This document shows positions 1 to 7,505 of a stretch of DNA of 20,797 bases, one piece after another. The stretch is taken from contig SDUX01000023.1 in NCBI GenBank assembly GCA_008729055.1, forward strand, positions 1-20,797, in the 5' to 3' direction. The notes beneath the pieces were generated by a model. It saw only the letters and a program-made list of their open reading frames with translations, was not told the origin of the DNA and ran no database searches. This stretch comes from Pyropia haitanensis (Eukaryota > Rhodophyta > Bangiophyceae > Bangiales > Bangiaceae). The position numbers were made by a program, and so were the translations under genes. Positions within the stretch are counted from its first letter, which is position 1; every line of letters begins with the position of its first letter.

Positions 1-412
1 GGGGCGGCGCTTGCCTACTTTTGGCGCCGCCCCCCCGCCGCCGGCAGCTCCCCCCTGCCGGCGGCGTCGTCTTCCTCGCGGGGGGCGGCGCCGCGTACTT
101 TTGGCGCCGCCCCCCCGCCGCCGGCAGCTCCCCCCTGCCGGCGGCGTCGTCTTCCTCGCGGGGGGCGGCGCCGGCGTACTTTTGGCGCCGCCCCCCCGCC
201 GCCGGCAGCTCCCCCCTGCCGGCGGCGTCGTCTTCCTCGCGGGGGGCGGCGCCGGCGTACTTTTTCGCCCCCCCGCCGCCGGCAGCTCCCCCTGCCGGCG
301 GCGTCGTCTTCCTCGCGGGGGCGGCGCCGGCGTACTTTTGGCGCCGCCCCCCCGCCGCCGGCAGCTCCCCCTGCCGGCGGCGTCGTCTTCCTCTTTGTGG
401 GCGGGCTGGCTT
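1..412. repeat. ~80-bp dyad minisatellite, about five copies
   Basis: A tandem array in which the marker TACTTTTGGCGCCGCC-like sequence recurs at 16, 96, 177, 258 (here altered to TACTTTTTCGCC) and 333, so the period is 80-81 bp with one 75-bp unit. Each unit contains a perfect dyad, GCCGCCGGCAG and CTGCCGGCGGC separated by seven bases (first at 37-47 and 55-65). A second dyad is made by GGCGGCGCC and GGCGCCGCC on either side of the TACTTTT spacer. The array is cut by the window start and ends in a CTTCCTCTTTG variant near 395. Open frames run through it, but the unit length is not a multiple of three, so it is not a credible protein repeat. Confidence 0.93.
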
Positions 413-499
413 TTTTTATGCCCTGCCATGTTATTTTTTTTGATGGTTGGCACTCTGTTGCTTTTTCAGGGCGGCGGCCGCCTGTTTGCGGTGTCTGGT

Positions 500-695
500 T
501 TTGTTGTTTGACGGCGGCAAGTTGTTTTTGGTCGGGGCGATGCCCGCCCGTATGCGGCGCCGCAGCGCCGTCCCCGACGGCGCCATGTTATCGCTGTTGT
601 GGGCGGCGCTCGTTGGTTGGCAGCGCCGCCCCACCCTCCCTCCGACGGCGGCAAGTTGTTGCTGTTGGGGGCGGCGCTCGCCGGCTAGCGGTCGC
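500..695. repeat. Degenerate ~65-bp GC-rich repeats (same family as right end)
   Basis: The phrase ACGGCGGCAAGTTGTT followed by a TTGG-GGCGGCGCTCGCCGG-like stretch occurs near 510 and 642, with a decayed middle copy around 575-600. The same phrase with the same following sequence recurs six times at 20351-20697. The copies here are more diverged and irregularly spaced, so this looks like the eroded flank of the minisatellite block that starts the window. Confidence 0.6.
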
Positions 696-1658
696 GGCCT
701 CTTCGCTTTGGTGGTGGGCGCCATTGCATGTGGTGGTGTATTGTGTATTGACGCTCTAGTTAGCTTGCTTTCCCGGGGACGTTCTTGACGCGTCGGCATC
801 GACACCGACACGGCTGATGCGGATGGTGGCCAACGCTGACATTCTCGCTGCCGTGGACGGCATTGCGGTAGCGGCGGTGGGCTCGGTTGGAGCGCGGTTT
901 GTCCCGTTGGGTGTGGCGGCGGGTTTGTAGTGGGGAACGTCCGCGTGGCGAGGGTCGCAGGGGGGGGCGTTAGGGAAGGATAGCGGTGCCGGCGCCGCCG
1001 TGGGAATGCATCCGTTGCAGGGAGGGAGGGGGGGGTTGGGGAGGTACGACGGCCGGCGGCGTTGACCGCCATCCGCTGGACCCGTGCCGCCGCCGCCGCC
1101 GCCGCGGCATCACCTGCGGGTGGCCGTGGGGCAGCGGTGACAACGCTGTCATGATGGTCCCCCCCCCCCTCTCTCCGCCCTTCCCGCCTGCGACGCACGC
1201 GGTGGGCCAGCACTATTTTTTAGTGTCGTTTTTGGCGGCAGTCTTCTTGGCGGCAGCTCTCTGGGCGGCAGCGGTGGCGGCGGCGACGACGCTGCCCCTC
1301 CGCCGACGCCGGCGGTGACCGCCGCAGCGCCGCGGGCCGGCGCTGGCGTCGGTGCTGGGCGGCGGGCGGGCGTGCGGCGTCACTGCGGTACTGGTTCTTT
1401 GGGGACGGGGGAGCGGGCAGGGGAAACGGAGCGCAAGGCAACGTCCAGCTGTGCGGGAAATGGAGAGGAGGAAAGAACGCAGGGGAGCAGTTGGCGCCCG
1501 CTTTTGTGCTTCAGTCTTTCTCCATTGTTGGGCACCCTTTGCGTCTACCGTAAGCCCGCCGACCGCAGCACGATTTCGCTTTCTCATTGGTCGGTAAAGA
1601 CGATCGAATGCTGACACATGCGATGATTGTATCGGAAACGTCGGTCGACCTACATTGA
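696..1658. other. GC-rich stretch without a defensible gene
   Basis: I see no recognisable protein on either strand. A 57-codon frame at 760-930 has a plausible residue mix and an ATG at 817, but it is short and unrecognised. Around 1550-1658 the composition becomes less extreme and includes ATTGG (an inverted CCAAT motif) at 1586-1590, which may belong to the promoter or 5' region of the proline-rich gene that follows. A GTAAGC string at 1550 could be a splice donor, but nothing confirms this. Confidence 0.5.
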
Positions 1659-2084
1659 GTACTAGACACCGTGCCCAAGAAAGGATGTCACAGCAATGGA
1701 GAAAGACTGTATGCGCCGCCAGACGGCGCGGCCGCCCCATCAACAGCTGGTGCGTCCGCGCCGGCGACCAGCGCCGCGCCCACGACGGCAGCCGGCGGGG
1801 CGCCCGCGCCTGCGACCGGCGGCGCGCCCGTGCCGGCAGCCCGCGGTGCGACCGCGCCGGCGGCCGTCGGTGCGCTCGGGCAGGCGGCCGGCGGCGAGCC
1901 CGCGCCGTCCTGCGGCGCGGCCGCCACACCGGGGGGGGTCTCCATGACGGGCGCGGCGGCCAAGTCGGGCCTCGGCGTCGACTTGAAGAAGGGCGCCGCC
2001 GCCGCCGCCGCCGCGACGGCCCCCGCGCTCCCGACGGGCCGGCCGTGGGCGCTCGCCCGTGACGGACGGCCGCCGCCGCCGCCG

Positions 2085-2157
<73 letters not shown>

Positions 2158-2786
2158 CGCCGCCGCCGTCCTCTTCTGCAACGGCGGCAGCTGCCCCCCC
2201 CCCGCTCCTTGGCGCCTCATCCCCCCCGCCAGCACCATCGGCGGCGGCCACGACTGTCGGGGGCGCCGCGGGCGTCGGCGGCGGCGGCGGCGGCGGCGGC
2301 GTGGCGGCACCCCTGCCCCCCCTGGTCCCCCCTGTACTGGCAGGCGCGCCGGCGCCGCCGCGGGCGGCGGCGCCCGCGGCCGACACGTTGCTGACGCCGC
2401 CGCTCATCCCTGCCTACATGCTCCCACCGGCGGTGGCCCGCGGCGGCGGCGGCGGCGGCGGCGGCCGACCGCGGGCGGTGGGGAAGGCGGGCGCAGCCGC
2501 CCTATCGGCCGGCTCGGACCGCCCTACGGCATTGGCGGTGAAGGCGAGGGCGTCGGCGGCTGCGGTGGCCACCGCGGCGCGCGATGCAGCCTCGTCTGCC
2601 AGCCGCCCTCCCGTGGCGGGCGGAGGCGACCTTGGCGCGCTGCTCGACGGCGTCGATGCGCTCCTCGACGGCTGCGTCGACGGCAAGGCGACGGCGGTGA
2701 GCCTGGCGCGGCTGGACCATCTGGACGACGCCCTGTCACAGCTGGTTGCCGAGGGCAGCCGGGGGGGCGGGGCCATCGCCACGTAA
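1659..2786 (+). CDS. Ala/Pro/Gly-rich hypothetical protein with polyproline tract
   Basis: I do not recognise a family. The frame is open from 1659 to the TAA at 2784-2786. The first in-frame ATG is only at 1944, giving 280 residues. Because the 1720-1943 part already reads like protein (repeats of the GGAPAPATGGAPVPAARG type), I suspect an upstream exon or an unrecognised start, and I give the whole open frame. In order it shows an Ala/Pro-rich segment, KSGLGVDLKKG, a proline tract with serine after every eleven prolines (2070-2168), Gly-rich runs near 2280 and 2445, and a C-terminal tail at 2628-2753. That tail has leucines and acidic residues in helical spacing (DLGALLDGVDALLDG ... LARLDHLDDALSQL). 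The non-repetitive tail, with strong G/C at third codon positions, is the best argument that this is a real gene. It resembles extensin-like or scaffold proteins only in composition. Confidence 0.55.
2070..2168 (+). repeat. CCG triplet tract with regular TCG interruptions
   Basis: A run of CCG codons within the proline-rich frame. TCG codons split it as five prolines, serine, eleven prolines, serine, eleven prolines, serine, three prolines. The 36-base spacing suggests duplication of a 12-codon block rather than simple triplet slippage. On the other strand it is a CGG repeat, a type prone to structure and length change. Confidence 0.85.
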
Positions 2787-3545
2787 GGATGTGGAGGGGG
2801 GGGAGGCTACGCCGAGCGCCTGACCGATGTGAGTGTGCCACGCCGGCTGACCGGCCGGCCGGCCCAGTCCTTGGCGCTGTTGCGCCGCGTCGGCGCGGGC
2901 GGCGGGGAACAGCCCCGCGCGCCCCCCTCGTCGTCCCCGTAGGGTAGGGAGGGTGGCGTGGGGTCAGGGCCCAGCCGGCACCGCGCCCCGCGGCGGCCAT
3001 CACCCCCTCCCGCTTTTCGCCGCGCCGGCGGGGCCGCTTGGCGCCCCGTGTGGCCGGTCGCGGCTCGTGGCGGCACTCTCGCCGGCAACGGTGTAGGTGA
3101 TGGCGCCCGGCGACGGGGTCGCGGCGGCCGTTCCCTTCACGGCGCCCCCCGCGTGGTGGGGGCCACCATCTTTTTTTTTTTTTGTGGCCTTCCGTTGGGG
3201 CGCACCGTCGACGGCGGCAGCGACGGCCGCCACGTTGCTGGAGCGCAACACTCCCCCCCCCCATCCGTTGGTGGCTCGGGACGAGGTGGATGCCTCTGCC
3301 GCCCACTCTGCGGAAGTATTTTCTTGCCCGCCCCGCTGCTCGACTCCCACAAGGGTCGCCCGCCGGGCGAGGTTCGCGATGCCCACAGTGGGATGCCGCT
3401 GCGCCGTGCACGCGCTTGTGTTTTTTTCTTGCCCCCGCGCCCCAGCGCGGGGAGTGGTGGCGCGGCGCCCCGGCCGGCAGCGTTGTCACCCACGGAGCGG
3501 TGGCCGTCGCTCGGAACTGCTCGCCGCAGAGAGCGAGGGGCGAGT
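2787..3545. other. GC-rich intergenic stretch, no gene seen
   Basis: Long frames exist on both strands, but all are Arg/Gly/Pro/Ala-rich by-products of the base composition and none has a recognisable motif. There is a run of 13 T at 3171-3183 and a shorter T run near 3420. I see no splice, RNA or repeat signal I would defend. Confidence 0.5.
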
Positions 3546-3591
3546 GGCAGGCAGGGTTGGCACCTTGAGATTCAATCAAACGAAATCAAGG

Positions 3592-3613
3592 TTGAATTGG
3601 CATTGAATTCAAT
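3592..3613 (+). repeat. 22-bp direct repeat, left copy
   Basis: An exact 22-base word beginning TTGAATTGGCATTG and ending in the palindrome ATTGAATTCAAT. It is identical to 4888-4909. A shorter relative, TTGAATTCAAT, follows at 3633-3643. The two copies flank about 1.3 kb that contains the BED-like fragment and the inverted-repeat segment, so they may mark subterminal repeats of an old element. Confidence 0.85.
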
Positions 3614-3907
3614 GAAGGTCGGCAGAGGGCAGGTTGAATTCAATACGAAACGTGGCGCAACGTGGCGGACTTGCTACGCAGATCCAGTCGAGGCCTAGTT
3701 GCGGGCACCGCGCGGCGCGGTGGCGATCACGAGGACTGTCTGCTCATCGGGGGCGGGCCCACTCAACGTGCGTCCCCCGTCGACTTCAAAAAGCACGCAG
3801 CATACGTGACGCAGAAGCAGTGGGGGTAGCTCCGGAGGATTAGCTTTACTGTGAGAGTCGTTCCTTTTGCTGACTTGTACCCTCGGTTTATCTTCTCGGA
3901 AGTCACG

Positions 3908-4036
3908 TCAGCTTTCATTTACGATAGTCACGTTGAGGTAGGTCACGTTGGAAGTCTTTTCCTTTTCGCACCAGGAGCGGACGGCACGCTTGCGGTCAGA
4001 GCACACGGTCGCATGCTTCCACACCGGGTCGGGCAT
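3908..4036 (-). pseudogene. BED-finger-like N-terminal fragment of a hAT transposase
   Basis: Reading the minus strand from an ATG at 4036 (context GTCACCATGC, a good eukaryotic start) gives a peptide opening MPDPVWKHATVCSDRKRAV, followed by a SWCEKEK and NVTYLN stretch, and stopping with TGA at 3908-3910. Plant-type hAT transposases begin with a BED zinc finger of the form DP-W-H ... K--V-C-YC-K ... G--RLK-HL, and the spacing here fits. The second cysteine is present; the first appears as serine and the histidine pair as V-T, so zinc binding should be lost. The frame continues briefly after the stop without recognisable domains. Known family layout places this at the transposase N-terminus; here it lies downstream, in minus-strand order, of the C-terminal fragment near 5500, so the two are not one collinear gene. 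The match is short, so confidence is moderate to low. Confidence 0.4.
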
Positions 4037-4194
4037 GGTGACAAATACAGAAAGCCGTGGACGAACGACACAGTGAAGCACCTCACTGAGCGTGTGGCGG
4101 AGGTGGGTCTGCGTCGACAACGGCCAGCGCGCGAACTTACTGAGTCGTTCCGGGTCTCAGCTGCCGCAGCACTTGTGGCTTTCCGCCAAGCCAT

Positions 4195-4746
4195 TAGAGA
4201 GTTTTTGCATGTATTTTTTCTGTATCTTTGTGGGTATCACCTCGACCTAAATGGCTGACAGACACCAATAGCGAAAGACGCCCGCGCGGGAGTTTTTGCA
4301 AGTTTGTTTTTCTCTATCTGTACTTGGATTGAGTAAGTCAAGAAGTGACCCTGGCACTTCCTGCTCACAGCAGGGTTGCTCAGCGCTCTTGACCAACTCA
4401 GTAGTTGAAGATGACGCAGAATAAGGCATGGTGAGGATCGGGGCGGAGGGATGCGCGGAGCAAAGCTCGGCGAAGACGCGCGAGCGCGAAGAGGGGCGGC
4501 GGCTGCGCCGGCGTCTGTCCGTGACGGCGAAGCCGCCTGGCAGGAGTCGTCCATTCCGTGCCACCCACTCTATTCCGCAGGAATTGGAGGCCGGCAACGT
4601 ACCCATAATTCTTTCGCTATTGTGCCCGATATAGCCACGCAACGCTACGGTTTTTCTGAACGGAGCTTCCAGGTGTAATCCCTTGACTTATCTAGCTCCC
4701 TATCGTACCGGAAAAATAGCGAAAACATACATGCGAAAACTCTCTA
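4195..4746. mobile_element. ~550-bp segment with inverted-repeat ends (MITE-like)
   Basis: The left end, TAGAGAGTTTTTGCATGTAT at 4195, continues T-rich to about 4235. The right end at roughly 4710-4746 is its reverse complement (ATACATGCGAAAACTCTCTA). The match extends over roughly 40 bases with a few mismatches and a one-base gap. The ends begin TAGAG, which fits the loose YARNG rule for hAT inverted repeats. A third related copy in direct orientation lies at 4288-4320. I looked for an 8-bp target duplication: the flanking octamers CAAGCCAT and TTGACGCA do not match, so the ends may be subterminal or the duplication has decayed. No convincing protein is encoded inside, so a non-autonomous element or deletion derivative is the natural reading. 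Confidence 0.5.
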
Positions 4747-4792
4747 TTGACGCAGGACCTCGCTGTTGGCGGGTCACGGACAAGTGGTAGTA

Positions 4793-4824
4793 AGTGGCGG
4801 GAGCACACCCGACAGTCCGCCACT
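4793..4824. repeat. Short hairpin outside the inverted-repeat segment
   Basis: AGTGGCGG at 4793-4800 and CCGCCACT at 4817-4824 form an eight-base perfect dyad with a 16-base loop. It lies about 50 bases outside the inverted-repeat segment. Whether it belongs to an element end is not clear. Confidence 0.4.
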
Positions 4825-4887
4825 CCAGGAGACAATTACACAAGATGCATCGTATAAGTATTCAACCATTCAACGTTGTTCACTTCA

Positions 4888-4909
4888 TTGAATTGGCATT
4901 GAATTCAAT
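4888..4909 (+). repeat. 22-bp direct repeat, right copy
   Basis: Exact copy of 3592-3613. It is followed at about 4922-4943 by GATTGGCATTGAGTCTGCCAATC, itself a dyad (GATTGGCA and TGCCAATC). The cluster of related short words suggests an element boundary. Confidence 0.85.
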
Positions 4910-5296
4910 CGTCCAGAAGAGATTGGCATTGAGTCTGCCAATCCTGGTGGCAGTGTGGTGACGGCGTTAGTTATATTACTATACTTCTGTCCCAAACTTT
5001 GTTGAAATTATCATACTCATGGGAGGCATATCCTTAATTATGAACGAGACCGCCACGTGTCTCGATCTTCGAGGTTGGATCGGGCACCCGATCGCAGGAC
5101 AGCATGTGACAGCACGTAGTGAAGCCTGTCGCGCCGTACGGGCACACGTAAGGCCGTGTGCGGCGGCAGATGCGGTCCGCCTGCAGACGCGGCAAGCTGC
5201 AGGAGGAGGACCTCCTAGCCTCAACCACGACAGCGGCCGCCGCCGCCGCAGCGCTGCTCAGCCGCGACATCCGTCTGACGTGCGCTGCGCCGGCAG

Positions 5297-5705
5297 CTAT
5301 TTATTAGACTGCTGAGTCGAGATTCGAGTGGCCCGTTCCAGCAGGTCCTCCTCGCGATCCTCCCCAGCACTTTCATCGTTCCACACGTCTTCCTCTCCAC
5401 TTCCCTCCCCACCACTGCCCTCCCGCTCATCGTCTTCTACGTCCTCTGGCTCATCTGCGACCTCTTCCAGCTCGACATGGTGCAACCCGAGCTCCGAGGA
5501 GCCACGGGCAGGCATGTTTACGTGGTCTGGTAGCTCGCGCTAGTGGAAGTAAATGTAGAGCAGCTTGTGGAGGGTGGTGTACGACAGCTTCGTGCGCAGC
5601 TTGCTCTGAATATTGGACGCGTTGGAGAACGACATCTCTCCGGCCGCAACGCCGAAAGGCAGCCATAACCTTGACAGCCACCGCCTGCAAGTGGGGCAGT
5701 GCCTC
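5297..5705 (-). pseudogene. hAT transposase C-terminal dimerisation region, broken
   Basis: On the minus strand the peptide GEALPHLQAVAVKVM (about 5708-5664) is followed, after a frame change near 5662-5668, by LPFGVAAGEMSFSNASNIQS and then KLRTKLSYTTLHKLLYIYF down to about 5546. This fits the hAT dimerisation domain pattern: P-L---A--iL followed by ss--ER-fS---iks--R-rLs---l--Ll-i. The conserved ER pair appears as GE. The same frame then hits TAG at 5542-5540 and continues into RELPDHVN and a strongly acidic tail (EDVEDDERE, GEEDVWNDE) ending at TAG 5299-5297, as in full hAT proteins, where the tail follows the domain. The frameshift plus internal stop indicate a pseudogene. Upstream minus-strand sequence to 5933 stays open but shows no catalytic core I can identify. 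Confidence 0.62.
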
Positions 5706-6130
5706 ACCGCAGAGGAGAGAATCGCGGAGAGTGCCAGCCGCTTGACAGGGCCTCTCGGTAGTCTGAGTGTCCATACAGTCAAGCAAGGCGGGGTTCTTCT
5801 GGCAGAGGCAGACATGAGATACGCACGGTGTTCTATCCATCTCTCCAGCGAACGCGTGGCGGTGCTTGCCACCACCTGGTCTCGACAACATTGGGTGCTT
5901 CGAACTGGGGGCTGCATCTACACGTGGCAGCATTCATGGTTTCTATAATTATAAACTGACACGAACGATAATTTTAATGGAATCATAGCTTCCGAGCATG
6001 ATTTCACTGAAATCTTGCAACCCTGGCGAGTGGGCGCGCGGGGGACACTCTGGTTCTCGACCATCGTTCCGGGTCTTTCCGAAAAAGGTTGGCCCGTTTT
6101 CAATTTTCCGACCGGATCTGTCTGTGCTTC

Positions 6131-6884
6131 ATGAGTTTGCGCTGCGCCTCGCTTTGTGCCGGCGGCCGGGCGCGAGTGCGGTCGCTCACGGCGAGAGGGT
6201 GCCCGTGTTGGCGGTTGCCATCTCCCCGCTGCTCATCCACCTCTCCCCATCCTCCCCCGCCGCCCGCGGCGAGTGGTCTCGCCCACTCCCACTCATGGCG
6301 TCACCGCCGTGATGACGCGCTGCTGCTGCCGAGCCCGGCGGGCGCCGCCGCCGGCGCTGCCGCCGGTGGCCCACCACCGGCCGACGGGTGCCCGCCCTGA
6401 CCCTCCGCCTGGTGTGTTGCTCTTTTCTTTGTGGCTGCGTTCAGCGCTTGACGGTGTATGGCGGAGCCACACCGACTGGCTGGGAGCGGCGACGTTGGCG
6501 TTTGCGGTGGGCGGAGTGGGGAGGGGAGGGGGCGGGCGTGGGGGAGACGGCGGGGGAGGCCGACTGCGACCCCGCCGAGCAGGCCGCCCGCGCGGCTGCC
6601 GGCGCGTGCGTCGGCCGCGGGCGCGCCAGCAAGTCGCGGCGGCGCCGCAGGCGCGGGTAGATCTTGTGGCGCGCCGCCGACCCGCGCCCCGTCACGCGCT
6701 GTGCGCCCGACGCTGCGAGTGTGTCGTCCCGCCGCGCGTGCCGGTCGGTCCGCCCGCCGCGCGCCGGCGTGTAGGCGGGCGCTCCCAGTTGCCGTACGTG
6801 GGCGCCGTTCTCCCGCGTTGGCGTAGGTCCTTCTTTCCCCCCGCCGCGCGGGAGCTTGCCCGCCCGCGTGGCAGCGCCGGCTAG
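6131..6884. other. GC-rich stretch upstream of the armadillo gene
   Basis: Immediately after the AT-richer island the sequence becomes strongly G/C-rich again. All long frames here are Arg/Ala/Gly/Pro-rich composition artefacts, and I find no domain. The stretch should contain the promoter of the downstream gene, but I see no TATA or CCAAT motif that stands out. Confidence 0.45.
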
Positions 6885-7004
6885 GCGGCGGCTGGTAGAC
6901 GCGGCCGGCGGGCGTGGCCAAGCGCGGTTGCCGGCAGCGGCCAGGCGTTGGTTGCGGGCGACGGCCACCCGCCCGACTGCGGTGCCATACTTTGGCCGAC
7001 GGGC

Positions 7005-7361
7005 ATGGTGTCGGCGGACCTGCCCTGTGACCCGACGCTGCCCAGCTCGCGGGATGGGGCGGCCAAGGCGGCAGCCGGCGGCGGAGCGGCGTCCCCCGTG
7101 GGCGTCCACCTGGCCGTCTCCCCTTCCGGCTCGCTCGGCAGCGGCAGCGCCGGCCGCAGTGGCAGCGGCGGTGGTGGCAGCGGCAGCGGCGGCGGCGGCG
7201 GCGCGTCGGCCGATGGTGGGGGCTCGGTCGCGGCCAAGGCGAGTGGCGGCCAGTCGGCGTGGGTGGCGGAGGTGACCCTCCAGGCGCGCGGTGCGGCGGT
7301 GGACCTGCTTGCCGCGGTGGACAAGGAGGGCGCGCCCGCGGGCGGCGGTAGGAGCGGCTGA
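7005..7361 (+). CDS. Possible N-terminal extension of the armadillo protein, ended by in-frame TGA
   Basis: From the ATG at 7005 a 118-residue frame starts MVSADLPCDPTLPSSRDGAA, passes through a Gly/Ser-rich linker (about residues 43-78) and a short helical stretch (SAWVAEVTLQARGAAVDLLA), and ends at TGA 7359-7361. The frame is open upstream to 6885, with no earlier ATG. It has the same reading frame as the armadillo protein that follows, and the Ser/Gly-rich style continues without a break across the TGA. It may therefore be the true N-terminus, interrupted by a recent mutation, a sequencing error or a readthrough stop. It could also be a separate upstream reading frame. I found no intron across the TGA that would keep the frame. 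Confidence 0.4.
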   Translation: MVSADLPCDPTLPSSRDGAAKAAAGGGAASPVGVHLAVSPSGSLGSGSAGRSGSGGGGSGSGGGGGASADGGGSVAAKASGGQSAWVAEVTLQARGAAVDLLAAVDKEGAPAGGGRSG

Positions 7362-7505
7362 GGGGTGGACAGCGGTGGTGGCGGTGCGGGTGCCGACGGC
7401 CCGTCGTCGTCGCGCGCCAGCCGGAGCATCCGCCGGCTCGGCACGTTTTCCAAGTCGTCCAGCTTTGTCGCCGCCGCCGGCGGCGGCCCCCCCCGCTCGG
7501 GCAGC

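Larger units (their letters stand above)
3546..6130. other. AT-richer island of transposon debris
   Basis: From about 3546 the sequence changes abruptly from almost pure G/C-rich text to a roughly balanced composition with TTGAATTCAAT-like words, T-rich and A-rich runs, and frequent stops in all frames. It returns to G/C-rich text near 6130. Inside it I can support two hAT-like protein fragments on the minus strand, a segment bounded by inverted repeats, and a pair of exact direct repeats. I see no intact gene. The composition contrast and the hAT fragments suggest one or more inserted elements that have since decayed and been rearranged. Confidence 0.7.

Noticed and set aside
1..412. CRISPR-like direct repeats
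   Set aside because: The units are contiguous minisatellite copies without unique spacers, in a eukaryotic context.
1213..2310. 365-codon minus-strand frame opposite the proline-rich gene
   Set aside because: Poly-Arg and poly-Ala runs are the complement of the CCG tract, and there is no ATG with a plausible protein after it.
3851..4258. 135-codon plus frame in the AT-richer island
   Set aside because: It starts on GTG and shows no domain. The minus strand over the same bases shows the BED-like fragment with a better start context.
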